Notes: generated from the sequence alone by a model not told the origin. Counted from the stretch's first letter, positions 1-11,171 are shown. The stretch is DNA of 64,000 nt from Stenotrophomonas nitritireducens (GCF_001431425.1 NZ_LDJG01000017.1:1-64000), one strand, 5' to 3'. Translations and numbers: made by a program.

Positions 1-456
1 CGTTAGATGGGTATAAGGGACCGCGTCCATCCCGGCCAGCCGCGGGGCGAAATCGCCGTCCTGCGCGGCCAGATGCAGGGTCAGCCCCGGCAGGTCGCGC
101 TGCAGCTGCTGCAGGCGCGGGATCATCCAGCGCGCCAGCACGCTGCCCGGGCAGCCAAGCACGAAGGTGTCGTTGCGTTGTCCCCGGCGCAGCGCGGCCA
201 CGCAGTCGCGCAGTTGCGAGAACGCCCCGGAGGCGGCTTCCTGCAGGCGCCGGCCGGCGGCGGTCGGGCGGATGCCGCGGCCGTCGCGCTCGAACAGCAC
301 CACGCCGAGCTCTTCCTCCAGCGCCCGCAACTGGCGGCTGACCGCGCCATGGGTCACATGCAGTTCGTCGGCGGCCACGCTGACGCTGCGCAGGCGGGCG
401 GCGGCCTCGAAGGCGCGCAGCGCATTGAGCGAGGGCAGGGCGTGTTCGTCCTTCAT
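1..456 (-). CDS. LysR-type regulator, TrpI-like, 3' part cut by window edge
   Basis: The minus strand stays open from an ATG at 456 to the window edge, giving 152 residues that begin [20 protein letters not shown]. Residues 1-65 form the LysR winged helix-turn-helix ([26 protein letters not shown]), followed by the linker helix and the start of the effector-binding domain. The remainder lies outside the window. It is divergent from trpB, the same arrangement as Pseudomonas trpI-trpBA, in which the LysR protein TrpI activates trpBA with indoleglycerol phosphate. The match in position and family suggests TrpI function, but the effector domain is mostly missing here, so specificity is inferred from context only. 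Confidence 0.9.
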   Translation of the reverse strand, partial: MKDEHALPSLNALRAFEAAARLRSVSVAADELHVTHGAVSRQLRALEEELGVVLFERDGRGIRPTAAGRRLQEAASGAFSQLRDCVAALRRGQRNDTFVLGCPGSVLARWMIPRLQQLQRDLPGLTLHLAAQDGDFAPRLAGMDAVPYTHLT

Positions 457-756
457 GGCGCACATCCCTGTGCGCCACCCTTCGGGCGGCTTCGCCGTGA
501 ATAACGACTGTCCTGCCGTTCTTTCATGGCGCACACCTGTCCGCCATGGATGGCGGGAATGCCGGTTTTGCAGGAGCAGAAACCGGCTGTGCGCCACCCG
601 TCGGGCGGCTTCGCCGTAAATAACGGCTGTCCTGCCGTTCTTTCATGGCGCGCACCTGTCCGCCATGGATGGCGGGAATGCCGGTTTTGCAGGAGCAGAA
701 ACCGGCCGTGCGCCACCCTTCGGGCGGCCTTCCGGTGAAAAGCGCCTGTCCTGTCG
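454..756. repeat. 119-bp tandem repeats in the lysR-trpB spacer
   Basis: Two near-identical 119-bp units (519-637 and 638-756) follow a shortened, related unit (454-518). The third unit would start at 757, where only TTCTTTCATG is kept before the sequence becomes the dyad upstream of trpB. Each full unit contains two perfect hairpins: CCGCCAT-GG-ATGGCGG (541-547/550-556 in the first unit) and GCCGGTTT-N11-AAACCGGC (561-568/580-587). The shortened unit lacks this central part. No convincing gene is present in 457-858. The repeats look like an interspersed palindromic repeat that expanded in tandem. Confidence 0.85.
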
Positions 757-762
757 TTCTTT

Positions 763-785
763 CATGTGAGTTTTTCTAACACATG
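763..785. promoter_or_regulatory. Dyad CATGTG-N11-CACATG, candidate LysR (TrpI-like) operator
   Basis: A perfect 6-bp inverted repeat with an 11-base T-rich spacer lies 74 bases before the trpB start. This is the size and T-N11-A layout expected for LysR-family binding sites. It is the only such dyad seen between the divergent lysR and trpB genes, and it begins where the tandem repeats end. Assignment as the operator is inference. Confidence 0.5.
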
Positions 786-858
786 CCGGCCCAGATATCG
801 ATTTTCATCTTCGGGACCGTGCGCTACGGTGCAGGCCTGTCCTGCCGACCGCGATGCC

Positions 859-2072
<1,214 letters not shown>

Positions 2073-2076
<4 letters not shown>

Positions 2077-2711
2077 GCGCGCCGCTGCTGCGCGGGAGCG
2101 CGCTGGCCTGTATCGCGCTGGTGCTGGTGGCCTGCAAGCCGACCGACCCCGGGGTTGCGCCGGCCACGCCTGCACCGCCCGCCGCTTCTGCTCCAGCGTC
2201 CGACGCGGCGCCGCGGGCGGCGGCCGGCGATGCCGCGGCGCAACTGGCCGCCGTCGGCGAGCTGCGCATCGGCGCCCCGTTCGGCAAGGCGCCAGGCGAT
2301 GCGGCCTTCAAGTCCGCCGGCATGCGCGAAGTCATGGAAGGCGACTGCGAGTACTACGACCGCGGCACGTTGCCCGAAGGCATGTCGATGATGGTGATCG
2401 CCGACCGCATCGCGCGTTTCGACGTGGATGGCGAAGGCGACCCCGGCGTGCGCGTCGATGCGCGGCCGGCCGCCGCGCCGCCGATTCCCTTCGGCCTGTG
2501 GGTAGGCATGGATGCGGCCGAGGCGAAGAAGCGTCTGCCTGCCGGCGTCGTGGTCAGCCCGCATGCCTATGTGTCGCCCGATGGCGACTACCTGACCTGG
2601 ACCGACAAGCGGGCCAACCTGGCCCTGCGCCTGGAAACCCTCGGCGGCGTGGTGACCTCGATCTACTGGGGCCAGCCGGACGCGGTCGAACTGATTGAAG
2701 GATGCGCCTGA
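2073..2711 (+). CDS. Small lipoprotein of unknown function between trpB and trpA
   Basis: The GTG at 2073 overlaps the trpB stop as GTGA, so translation is probably coupled. The 212-residue product starts with a lipoprotein signal: hydrophobic [10 protein letters not shown] with the lipobox cysteine at about residue 21. An Ala/Pro-rich linker follows (about 25-60), then a globular domain ([19 protein letters not shown] to the end) with ECEYY-like and [15 protein letters not shown] segments. I do not recognise the domain. It should be anchored in the inner or outer membrane facing the periplasm, which has no obvious link to tryptophan synthesis. The stop (2709-2711) is one base before the trpA ATG. 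Signal and reading frame are clear; the function is unknown. Confidence 0.85.
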
Positions 2712-2712
2712 G

Positions 2713-3522
2713 ATGTCCGTGACCCGTATCGACGAATGCTTCGCCCGCCTGCGGGCGTCCGGCCGCAAGGCGCTGATCCCGTTCATCACCGCCGGCGACC
2801 CGGCCTTGGAAGCCACCGTGCCGGTGATGCACGAACTGGTCGCCGCCGGCGCCGACGTGATCGAACTGGGCGTGCCGTTTTCCGACCCGATGGCCGACGG
2901 CCCCACCATCCAGCGCAGTTCCGAGCGCGCGCTGGCGCGCGGCGCCGGGCGGCGCTATGTGCTGGATACCGTGGCCCGGTTCCGCGAGCAGGACGCGCTC
3001 ACTCCGGTGGTGCTGATGGGCTATCTCAACCCGGTGGAAATCCGCGGCGCCGCGCAGTTCGCGGCCGAGGCGGTCGCCGCCGGCGTGGACGGCGTGCTGC
3101 TGGTCGACCTGCCGCCGGAAGAAGCGCAGGAGACCCGCGCCGCATTCACCGCCGCCGGCCTGGCCCTGATCCTGCTGGCCTCGCCGACCAGCAGCCAGGC
3201 GCGGCTCGACGGCCTGTGCGATGCCGCGCAGGGCTATCTGTACTACGTCAGTTTCGCCGGCGTCACCGGCGCATCGGAACGGCTGGACAGCGCCGCCGCG
3301 GGCGAGCGCCTGCGCCTGCTGCGCAGCCGTTCGACGGTGCCGGTGGTGGCCGGGTTCGGCATCAAGGATGCGTCCAGCGCCGCGGCGATGGCGGTCGATG
3401 CCGATGGCGTGGTGGTCGGCAGCGCGCTGGTCGCGGCGATGGCCGAGGCCGGTTCGGTGGCGGAGGCGGTACGCGCGGCGGGGGCGTTCATGGCGCCGTT
3501 GCGGCAGGCGCTCGACGCCTGA
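2713..3522 (+). CDS. trpA: Tryptophan synthase alpha subunit
   Basis: TrpA cleaves indole-3-glycerol phosphate to indole and glyceraldehyde 3-phosphate and channels indole to TrpB. The 269-residue TIM barrel has the active-site block DVIELGVPFSDPMADGPTIQ, with the expected catalytic Glu (about 51) and Asp (about 62), and the phosphate-binding GFGIKD motif. The ATG at 2713 is chosen because MSVTRIDECF matches the family start; an in-frame start 18 bases earlier lies inside the lipoprotein gene. It closes the trpB-lipoprotein-trpA unit. Confidence 0.97.
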   Translation: MSVTRIDECFARLRASGRKALIPFITAGDPALEATVPVMHELVAAGADVIELGVPFSDPMADGPTIQRSSERALARGAGRRYVLDTVARFREQDALTPVVLMGYLNPVEIRGAAQFAAEAVAAGVDGVLLVDLPPEEAQETRAAFTAAGLALILLASPTSSQARLDGLCDAAQGYLYYVSFAGVTGASERLDSAAAGERLRLLRSRSTVPVVAGFGIKDASSAAAMAVDADGVVVGSALVAAMAEAGSVAEAVRAAGAFMAPLRQALDA

Positions 3523-3594
3523 TCGGCGAAGCCGGCGCGCGCCGGCGCACGGTGCAGGGATAATGCGGGCCGGCTCCGTTCCGCAGGACGACAT

Positions 3595-4779
3595 TTGGAT
3601 CTTTCATCGGCGCATGCCGGCGGCCGCAACCCCGGCATCGATGCATTGCGCGGCGCCTCCATCCTGATGGTGGTACTGCACCACCTGGCCCTGCGCATTC
3701 CGCTGCGCGATACCGCGCTGGGCGACATCCTGCCGCGGCGCGTGCTCGATGCGCTCAGTTACAACGGCTATGAGGCGGTGTTCGTCTTCTTCGTGGTATC
3801 CGGCTTCCTGATCGCGTCGCATTCGTTGCGGCGCTGGGGTTCGCTGTCGTCCATCGACCTGCGTGCGTTCTATGTGCGCCGGGCGGCTCGCATCCTGCCG
3901 TGCCTGCTCCTGCTGCTGGCGGTGCTGAGCGCATTGCATCTGGCCGGCGTGCCTTTCTACGTGATCGACGGGAAAGGGCAGTCGCTGGGCGGCGCGCTGT
4001 TCTCGGCGCTGGGCCTGCACCTGAACTGGTACGAGGGCCGCACCGGTTGGCTGCCCGGCGGCTGGGACGTGCTGTGGTCGCTGTCGATCGAGGAAGTGTT
4101 CTATCTCGGTTTTCCGCTGGCCTGCCTGCTGGTGCGCGGACGCACGCTGCTGACCGTGCTGCTGGCCCTGTCCGCGTTGTCGCTGCCGCTCACCCGCGCG
4201 GCCCTGGCGGGCAACGAGATATGGCAGGAAAAGGCCTATCTTCCCGGCATGGCGGCCATCGCCACCGGCGTGCTGACCGCCCTGCTGGTCGAACGCTGGC
4301 AGGCGCCGCGGCGGACCGCGCGGCTGCTGCGCCTGGCCGGCGGGCTGGGCCTGCTGGCGGTGCCGCTCTGCGGGCGCGAGCTGTGGGCCTCGTTCGGCAA
4401 CGGTTACATGCTGGTGCTGACCGGTTCGGCGGCGATGCTGATCGCCGGCCTGCAGCCGGGCGGAGCGGGTGCGCCGATGCGCGCGCTGGGCTGGCTGCGC
4501 GCCTTCGGCCGGCTCAGCTACGAGATCTACCTCACCCACATGTTCGTGGTGTTCGCCCTGGTGGCGCTGTACCGGCACGGCGGCAGCGATGTCCGTTCGG
4601 GATTCTGGTGGTACCTGCCGCTGCTGGCCCTGTGCTGGGCGCTTGGCGCGCTGGTGGCGCGGTTCTATTCCGATCCCTGCGACCGGGCCATGCGGCGGCG
4701 TTGGCTGGGGCTGCCCAAGGCGGACGCCCATGGCCTGCAGGCCATGGCGGCAGGTGCGGTCAGTCGCGATCGCGGGTAG
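3595..4779 (+). CDS. Membrane acyltransferase 3 family protein (OafA/YrhL type)
   Basis: The 394-residue polytopic protein opens with the acyltransferase-3 signature GIDALRGASILMVVLHHLALRI and has about ten hydrophobic segments. The motif SIEEVFYLGFPL (about 163-174) and the late ALGWLRAFGRLSYEIYLTH segment are typical of the family. Such enzymes O-acylate lipopolysaccharide, exopolysaccharide or small molecules at the inner membrane; no substrate can be read from context. The start is TTG at 3595, supported by AGGA nine bases upstream; no ATG exists before the RGAS motif. A perfect GC-rich palindrome (3531-3546) separates it from trpA. Its 3' end overlaps the convergent ogt by 20 bases. Confidence 0.9.
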   Translation: MDLSSAHAGGRNPGIDALRGASILMVVLHHLALRIPLRDTALGDILPRRVLDALSYNGYEAVFVFFVVSGFLIASHSLRRWGSLSSIDLRAFYVRRAARILPCLLLLLAVLSALHLAGVPFYVIDGKGQSLGGALFSALGLHLNWYEGRTGWLPGGWDVLWSLSIEEVFYLGFPLACLLVRGRTLLTVLLALSALSLPLTRAALAGNEIWQEKAYLPGMAAIATGVLTALLVERWQAPRRTARLLRLAGGLGLLAVPLCGRELWASFGNGYMLVLTGSAAMLIAGLQPGGAGAPMRALGWLRAFGRLSYEIYLTHMFVVFALVALYRHGGSDVRSGFWWYLPLLALCWALGALVARFYSDPCDRAMRRRWLGLPKADAHGLQAMAAGAVSRDRG

Positions 4780-5296
4780 CGCCGGCGGCGTCGCTGAACA
4801 GGTCGGCCGGTCCCATGGGGGGCAGGGCGCCTTCGAGTTCCAGCAGGAACTGCTTGGCCGCCAGTCCGCCGCTGAAGCCGGTGAGCGCGCCATGGGCGCC
4901 GACCACGCGGTGACAGGGCAGGAAGATGCCCAGCGGGTTGCGGCCGTTGGCCGCGCCTACCGCGCGGGCCGCGGTCGGGCGGCCGATGCGTGCGGCCAGG
5001 CGGGCATAGCTCGTGGTCTGCCCGTAGGGAATGTCCGCCAGCGCGAACCAGACCTGGCGCTGGAACGGAGTGCCCTGTGGCGCCAGGGGCAGGTCGAAGA
5101 TGCGCCGGTCGCCGCGGAAATATTCATCGAGCTGGCCCTGCGCCTGCCGCAGCAGCGGATGATCGCCCTCGCGCCAGCCATCGCGCGGCAGGAGCCAGGC
5201 ATCCTGCGGGAACTCGAGCGCAAGCAGTCCGCGGTTGCTGGTGACCACGGTGAGCGGCCCGAGCGGGCTGGGGACAGGGCGGAAGTGGATCGTCAT
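4760..5296 (-). CDS. ogt: Methylated-DNA--[protein]-cysteine S-methyltransferase
   Basis: This suicide DNA-repair enzyme transfers alkyl groups from O6-alkylguanine or O4-alkylthymine to its own cysteine. The 178-residue protein has the invariant PCHRV box with acceptor C128, the upstream helix-turn-helix and arginine-finger region ([27 protein letters not shown]) and a short N-terminal Ogt domain. There is no AdaA domain, so it is Ogt-like rather than full Ada. It is a single minus-strand gene between plus-strand neighbours and overlaps the end of the acyltransferase gene tail to tail. Confidence 0.96.
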   Translation of the reverse strand: MTIHFRPVPSPLGPLTVVTSNRGLLALEFPQDAWLLPRDGWREGDHPLLRQAQGQLDEYFRGDRRIFDLPLAPQGTPFQRQVWFALADIPYGQTTSYARLAARIGRPTAARAVGAANGRNPLGIFLPCHRVVGAHGALTGFSGGLAAKQFLLELEGALPPMGPADLFSDAAGATRDRD

Positions 5297-5425
5297 CGTG
5301 TTTCCCGGCGGGCAGGCGCGGCGTTGGACCGCGCCGGCGTACGCTACCGTCGGTTTGCCGCCGCGCGCTAGACTGTCGGCCCTGTCGCGGCCTGCGGGCC
5401 GCCCTGAACGGAACCGTCATCCCGC

Positions 5426-6312
<887 letters not shown>

Positions 6313-6313
<1 letters not shown>

Positions 6314-7680
6314 TGGCGGCCCGCAGGTATTTCGGTACCGACGGCATCCGCGGCCGGGTCGGCGAAGGCGCCATCTCCGCCGATTTCGTGCTGCGCCTGG
6401 GCAACGCCTACGGCCAGGCGCTGGTGCGCGCGACCCAGTCGCGCGGCAGCGGCCGCAAGCCGCTGGTGGTGATCGGCAAGGACACCCGCATCTCCAACTA
6501 CATGTTCGAGGCCGCACTGGAGGCCGGGCTGGTCGCGGCCGGCGTGCACGTGCAGCTGATGGGGCCGATGCCGACCCCGGCGGTCGCGCACCTGACCCGC
6601 TCGCTGCGCGCCGACGGCGGCATCGTCATTTCCGCCTCGCACAACCCGCACCACGACAACGGCATCAAGTTCTTTTCCGCGCAGGGCGAGAAGCTCGACG
6701 ACGCGACCGAGCTGTCGATCGAGGCCGCGCTCGAGCAGCCGTTCTCGACCGTGGCCTCCGAACGCCTGGGCAAGGCGGTGCGCACGCGCGATGCGATCGG
6801 CCGTTACGTGGAGGCCTGCAAGAATTCCGTGCCGCGCGACTTCGACCTGGAAGGCATGCGCATCGCGGTGGACTGCGCCAACGGCGCGACCTACCAGGTG
6901 GCGCCGCTGGTGCTGCGCGAACTGGGCGCCAGCGTCGATGCGATCGGCATCGATCCCAATGGCGTGAACATCAACGACGGCGTCGGTTCGATGCACCCCG
7001 AAGCGCTGGCCGCCAGGGTGCTGGCCAGCGGGGCGCACCTGGGCATCGCTTTCGACGGCGACGGCGACCGCCTGTTGTTCGTGGACAGCGACGGTGGCGT
7101 CCACGATGGCGACGACCTGCTGTACCTGCTGGCGATGGACTGGAAGGCCAGCGGCCGCCTGCACGGGCCGGTGGTGGGAACGCTGATGACCAACTACGGC
7201 TTCGAACAGGCGCTGTCGCGGGCCGGGATCGGTTTCCTCCGCGCCAATGTCGGCGACCGTTACGTGCACAAGGCGCTGCTGGAGCACGACGGCGTGCTAG
7301 GCGGCGAAGCGTCCGGCCATCTGCTGTGCCTGGACCGGGCCACCACCGGCGACGGCATCATCAGCGCGCTGCAGGTGCTGGAAGTACTCAAGCGCCGCGG
7401 CATCACCCTGCAGGAAGCGTTGGCGGGGCTGAGGCGGATGCCGCAGCAGACGGTCAACGTCAGGGTCGGGCAGGGCGCATCGGCCAAGGCGATGGTGCAG
7501 TCCGACCTCGTGCTGGCCGCGCTGGCCGCCGCACAGCAGGCGGTGGCGGGCCACGGCCGCGCCTTCCTGCGCCCGTCCGGCACCGAGCCGGTGGTGCGGG
7601 TGACGGTTGAAGCCGACGACGCCGCGCTGATGCAGGCCACGCTCGAACGCCTGGCCGAAGCGGTCAGGGCCGCGGCCTGA
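6313..7680 (+). CDS. glmM: Phosphoglucosamine mutase
   Basis: GlmM interconverts glucosamine 6-phosphate and glucosamine 1-phosphate for UDP-GlcNAc, peptidoglycan and lipid A. The 455-residue protein starts [16 protein letters not shown], carries the phosphoserine loop [18 protein letters not shown] (active S109), the Mg site FDGDGDR, the sugar loop GGEASGH and the phosphate loop [11 protein letters not shown]. The start ATG overlaps the accD stop. A strong terminator follows. Serine rather than threonine in the phosphate-acceptor loop and the sugar loop distinguish it from phosphomannomutases. Confidence 0.96.
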
Positions 7681-7686
7681 TGCGAA

Positions 7687-7718
7687 AACGCCCCGGAATC
7701 CGGGGCGTTCTGCTTTTT
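7687..7718 (+). terminator. Intrinsic terminator after glmM
   Basis: Perfect 10-bp stem AACGCCCCGG/CCGGGGCGTT (7687-7696/7700-7709) with a 3-base loop, followed by CTGCTTTTT. It ends the accD-glmM unit. Confidence 0.9.
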
Positions 7719-7824
7719 GCCGGCGCATTCCCGGCGGTACCCCTTCGGGCCATCGGCCGGCGATGCCGGGAATCGCCCGGGGCGATTGCCCGTGGCGGTG
7801 GCGGCGTCGATGGCCTTCAGCCGG

Positions 7825-8679
7825 TCACGGCCCGGCCACCATGCCCTTGCGGTGGGCCTTGAAGCGATTGAAGAACGGCGCGATCAACGGGCTGTAGCTG
7901 CTGGCGATGCGTTTGCGCAGCCACTTCGCCGGGCGGTTGCGGATGGCGAAGCGGTAGATGTGCTCCGGATCGCCGCCGACGAGGTTGCGGCCGAACGGGT
8001 GGGTGGTGTGCAGATGGCGGAAGCCGAGCTCGCGCGCGATCCGCACGTAGTCCTCGTCGAAATCGCCATAGGGCCAGCACAGGGTGTCGGAAGCTTCGCC
8101 CAGTTCCCTGCGCAGTTCTTCGCGTGCCCGGACCAGGTCGTCGCGGATGCCCGCGCATTTCTCCTCGCGGCTGATCTCCCGGCGCAGCCAGCGGGTATGC
8201 GAATGGGTGTGGCAGTGCATCTCGAACGTGCCGGCGGCGATGGCCGCGCGCGCTTCGCTCCAGCGCATCATCACTTCGTCGGCGCGGCCCTGGTTGAAGA
8301 TCGCATCCTCGCAGCCGCGGTGGTCCGGCGTGGCGGGCAGCGGCGCATCCCCTTGGCCCGCGTGCGGGCGCACGTCGCCCTGGCCCATCCAGCCGGTGAC
8401 CAGGAACACCACCGCGTGCATGCCGTACTTTTGCAGGATGGGGTGGGCATGCACCCAGTTGTCCAGGTAGCCGTCGTCGAAGGTGATGAGGATGGATTTG
8501 CGCGGCACCGGCGCGCCGGCCAGGAAGCCGGCGTACTGCTGCATGGTCAGCGAGGTCCAGCCATCGGCGGCCAGCCAGGCGATCTGGCTTTCAAAGTTTT
8601 CCGGGGAGACCGTGATCATGCCCGGCGACGGGCTGACGTGGTGGTGCATCAGCACCGGTACCGACTTGGCGTGGGCCAT
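7825..8679 (-). CDS. Polysaccharide deacetylase (CE4/NodB family)
   Basis: The 284-residue protein has the NodB-domain motifs TFDDGYLDNW (motif 1, catalytic Asp and metal Asp) and HCHTHSHTRW (metal histidines), then WPYGDFDEDY. Members remove N-acetyl or O-acetyl groups from sugars in surface polysaccharides. No signal peptide is seen, so it probably acts in the cytoplasm on a lipid-linked or nucleotide sugar intermediate, in line with the adjacent glycosyltransferase. Its start lies 89 bases inside the upstream glycosyltransferase gene; a later ATG (MHHHVSP, 8649) would still overlap. A role in surface glycan or LPS-core assembly is inferred. Confidence 0.92.
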   Translation of the reverse strand: MAHAKSVPVLMHHHVSPSPGMITVSPENFESQIAWLAADGWTSLTMQQYAGFLAGAPVPRKSILITFDDGYLDNWVHAHPILQKYGMHAVVFLVTGWMGQGDVRPHAGQGDAPLPATPDHRGCEDAIFNQGRADEVMMRWSEARAAIAAGTFEMHCHTHSHTRWLRREISREEKCAGIRDDLVRAREELRRELGEASDTLCWPYGDFDEDYVRIARELGFRHLHTTHPFGRNLVGGDPEHIYRFAIRNRPAKWLRKRIASSYSPLIAPFFNRFKAHRKGMVAGP

Positions 8680-9838
8680 GTCCCAATTCCTCGAGCCACT
8701 GGTGGTAATGATGTTCGGTGGCTTCGCAATGCCCGGCCACGGTGAAGCGGTGTTCCTGATGCAGCCATTCCCGGCCGGCCCGGCCCATCTTCCGCCGCAG
8801 TTCGCCCGAGGTGGCCAGTGTACGCAGTGCGGTGGTCAATGCGGCCTGGTCGCCGAGTTCGACGAGCAGCGCATTGACCTGCTCGGCCAGCATTTCCGGG
8901 ATGCCGCCCACGCGCGTGGCCACGATCGGCACGCCGGCCTCGGCGGCCTCAAGGAACACGGTTCCCGCGGCTTCCTTGTGGCTGGGCAGGGCGAATACAT
9001 CGAACCCGGCCATCAGGCGCGCGGCATCGTTGCGGTAGCCGGGCAGGTGGATCTGGCGCTGGATCCCGTACTGCGCGCTCGACGCCTTCAGCCGCGACAT
9101 GACGGGCTCGCCGTCGCCGATGATGAGCAGGTGCAGCTTCGGGTTTTCCCGGCACAGCGGCGCGATCGCATCGAGCAGGTCGAGGTGGCCCTTGGGCTCG
9201 CGCAGCACGGCCACGCAGCCGACGACCACATCGTCGTCGTCGAAGCCGAATTCGTCGCGGACCTCGGCGCGCAGCCGTTGCAGTTCCTGCCAGGAGCGTT
9301 GCATCGGCTCCTCGCCGGTGGCCTGCGGCGATTGCGCCATGGGCGGCACCACGCCGATCCGGCCGGGGGCGATGCCGCGTTCCTGCAGCAGGCGCTTGAC
9401 GAACTGGCTGACGGTGATGATCCGGTGCGGCAGCCAGGTATAGGTCAGCAGCGAGTGCACCGGACTCATCAGGTGGCGCGAGCGCACCACCAGCGGGGCG
9501 CCCGCCAGGCGCGCGCCGGCCGCGGCGATCAGCGCGTCGCGGCGGCTGGTGACGTTGACCACGTCGTAGCGGTGCGTGCGTACCAGGTCGCGTACCGCGG
9601 GGATGCCGCGCAGCAGCCGGGGCAGGCCGCCCATCTCCAGCGTATGTACGACGAAGCCATGGCTGCGGGCCGCTTCGGCCAGGCGGGCGCCGGGCTGGCA
9701 CAGCAGCGAGAGATCGTGGCCGCGGGCGCGCATGGCCAGCAGGTGGCGGAGCAGGTAGATCTCCTGCCCGCCCATGCCGCGGGCGGCTTCGGTATGCAGG
9801 ATCTTCAGCGGGCGGTCCGCCAGGGATGCGGGTTCCAT
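8591..9838 (-). CDS. GT4-type glycosyltransferase
   Basis: The 415-residue protein is a GT-B fold retaining glycosyltransferase. The N-terminal domain opens ILHTEAARGMGGQEIYLLRHL, and the C-terminal nucleotide-sugar domain has GCVAVLREPKGHLDLL, LLIIGDGEP and FALPSHKEAAGTVFLEAAEAGVPIVATRVGGIPEM, the EX7E-type motif. The frame runs further upstream to 10066 but those 76 codons are low-complexity and cover the probable promoter, so the ATG at 9838 is chosen. It is co-transcribed with the overlapping deacetylase. Substrate is unknown; an LPS-core or exopolysaccharide role is inferred. Confidence 0.92.
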   Translation of the reverse strand: MEPASLADRPLKILHTEAARGMGGQEIYLLRHLLAMRARGHDLSLLCQPGARLAEAARSHGFVVHTLEMGGLPRLLRGIPAVRDLVRTHRYDVVNVTSRRDALIAAAGARLAGAPLVVRSRHLMSPVHSLLTYTWLPHRIITVSQFVKRLLQERGIAPGRIGVVPPMAQSPQATGEEPMQRSWQELQRLRAEVRDEFGFDDDDVVVGCVAVLREPKGHLDLLDAIAPLCRENPKLHLLIIGDGEPVMSRLKASSAQYGIQRQIHLPGYRNDAARLMAGFDVFALPSHKEAAGTVFLEAAEAGVPIVATRVGGIPEMLAEQVNALLVELGDQAALTTALRTLATSGELRRKMGRAGREWLHQEHRFTVAGHCEATEHHYHQWLEELGHGPRQVGTGADAPPRQPVAGHDHGLPGKL

Positions 9839-9908
9839 ACGGAGTGGGCGCGGAGTTGGAGGGGGCGGGAGGTGCGTCGCCGGTCCAGTACCGGCCCGGG
9901 TTGAGGGG

Positions 9909-9936
9909 ATTGTATCTTTTTGTATCAGTGTATCCA
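9909..9936 (-). promoter_or_regulatory. Possible sigma70 promoter for the glycosyltransferase operon
   Basis: Read on the minus strand, TGGATA (9936-9931) and TACAAT (9914-9909) are separated by 16 bases, about 70 bases before the glycosyltransferase ATG. The same stretch carries TGTATC three times (9911, 9921, 9929), which could be binding sites. The -35 is weak. Confidence 0.35.
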
Positions 9937-10037
9937 CGGCCGGCCGCCGGGGCGATCTGTCACAATGTCCAGACGGGCGACAGGTGCTGCCGGCCCGCAT
10001 ATCCACGACAAGCCTCCATGACAAGCCAGGAACCGCT

Positions 10038-10973
10038 GTGAGCAAGATCCCAACCCTCGACATCACCCGCTTCGACAGCGACCGCGAGGCCTTCGTGGCC
10101 GAGCTGGGCGCGGCCTATCGCCAGTGGGGGTTCGCGGGCATCCGCAACCATGGCATCCCGCAGGCCGACATCGACGCGGCCTACGATGCCTTCAAGGCCT
10201 TCTTCGCCCTGCCCGAAGAGGTCAAGCGCAAATACCACGTGGCCGGCGGCGGCGGCGCCCGCGGCTATACCCCGTTCGGCGTGGAGACCGCCAAGGGCTC
10301 CAAGCACTTCGACCTGAAGGAGTTCTGGCACATCGGCCGCGAGATCCCGGACGATTCGAAGTACCGCGAGGTGATGCCGCCGAACCTGTGGCCGACCGAG
10401 GTCGAGGGTTTCCGCGAGCGCGGCTACGGCCTGTACCAGGCGCTGGACAACCTGGGCTCGCGGGTGCTGTCCGCCCTGGCCCTGCATATCGGACTGCCGC
10501 AGGACTACTTCGCCGACAAGACCAACAACGGCAACTCGATCCTGCGCCCGATCCACTATCCGCCGATCACCACCGACGACATTCCGAACGTGCGCGCCGG
10601 CGCCCATGGCGACATCAACTTCATCACCCTGCTGGTCGGGGCCAGCGCGGCCGGGCTGGAAGTGCAGTCGCACGAAGGCGAGTGGGTGCCGTTCACCTCG
10701 GACGCGGACACCATCGTGGTCAACATCGGCGACATGCTGCAGCGCCTGACCAACCATGTGTATCCGTCGACCATCCATCGCGTGGTCAATCCCCCGGGCG
10801 AACTGGCCCGCCAGCCGCGCTATTCGGTGCCGTTCTTCCTGCACCCGAACCCGGATTTCCTGATCGACGTGCTGCCGTCGTGCATCACCCCGGACAATCC
10901 GAGCCGCTACCCGGAGCCGATCACCGCGCACGGCTTCCTCGAGGAGCGCCTGCGCGAGATCAAGCTGAAGTAA
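10038..10973 (+). CDS. Isopenicillin-N-synthase-like Fe(II) oxygenase
   Basis: The 311-residue protein belongs to the isopenicillin N synthase / 2-oxoglutarate-Fe(II) dioxygenase family. It has the N-terminal DIOX_N domain (about 1-110, YRQWGFAGIRNHGI) and the C-terminal jelly roll. The iron triad is His and Asp of AHGDINFITLL and the His of STIHRVVNP, and the co-substrate Arg is in RYSVPFF. The start is GTG at 10038 with AGGA ten bases upstream. Homologues are widespread in Gram-negative bacteria, but the substrate is not known to me and the neighbourhood gives no pathway. A hairpin follows it. Confidence 0.9.
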   Translation: MSKIPTLDITRFDSDREAFVAELGAAYRQWGFAGIRNHGIPQADIDAAYDAFKAFFALPEEVKRKYHVAGGGGARGYTPFGVETAKGSKHFDLKEFWHIGREIPDDSKYREVMPPNLWPTEVEGFRERGYGLYQALDNLGSRVLSALALHIGLPQDYFADKTNNGNSILRPIHYPPITTDDIPNVRAGAHGDINFITLLVGASAAGLEVQSHEGEWVPFTSDADTIVVNIGDMLQRLTNHVYPSTIHRVVNPPGELARQPRYSVPFFLHPNPDFLIDVLPSCITPDNPSRYPEPITAHGFLEERLREIKLK

Positions 10974-10979
10974 GCGCAC

Positions 10980-11003
10980 GAAGGCCGCCGCGAGGCGGCC
11001 TTC
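10980..11003 (+). terminator. Hairpin after the oxygenase gene
   Basis: Perfect 10-bp stem GAAGGCCGCC/GGCGGCCTTC with a GCGA tetraloop six bases after the stop codon. There is no T-tract, so it may be a weak terminator or an mRNA 3' stabiliser. Confidence 0.6.
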
Positions 11004-11171
11004 GTCATGGTGCCGGTCGCCGCGCATTTCCCTGCATCCATGCCGATGGCGGCCAGTACTACCGGTTGCGGGTGGGGCGCATCCGTCCTGTCCCGTGTTG
11101 TCTGCCGGTTGTCCTGTGGCTGTCCGTAGTGGGCTATCCTTCGCCCACTTTTCATTGGGAGTCGCTCCTGA

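Noticed and set aside
453..716. 87-codon minus-strand frame across the tandem repeats
   Set aside because: Its length comes from the repeat units; the protein repeats itself and lacks a ribosome site. Treated as repeat DNA.
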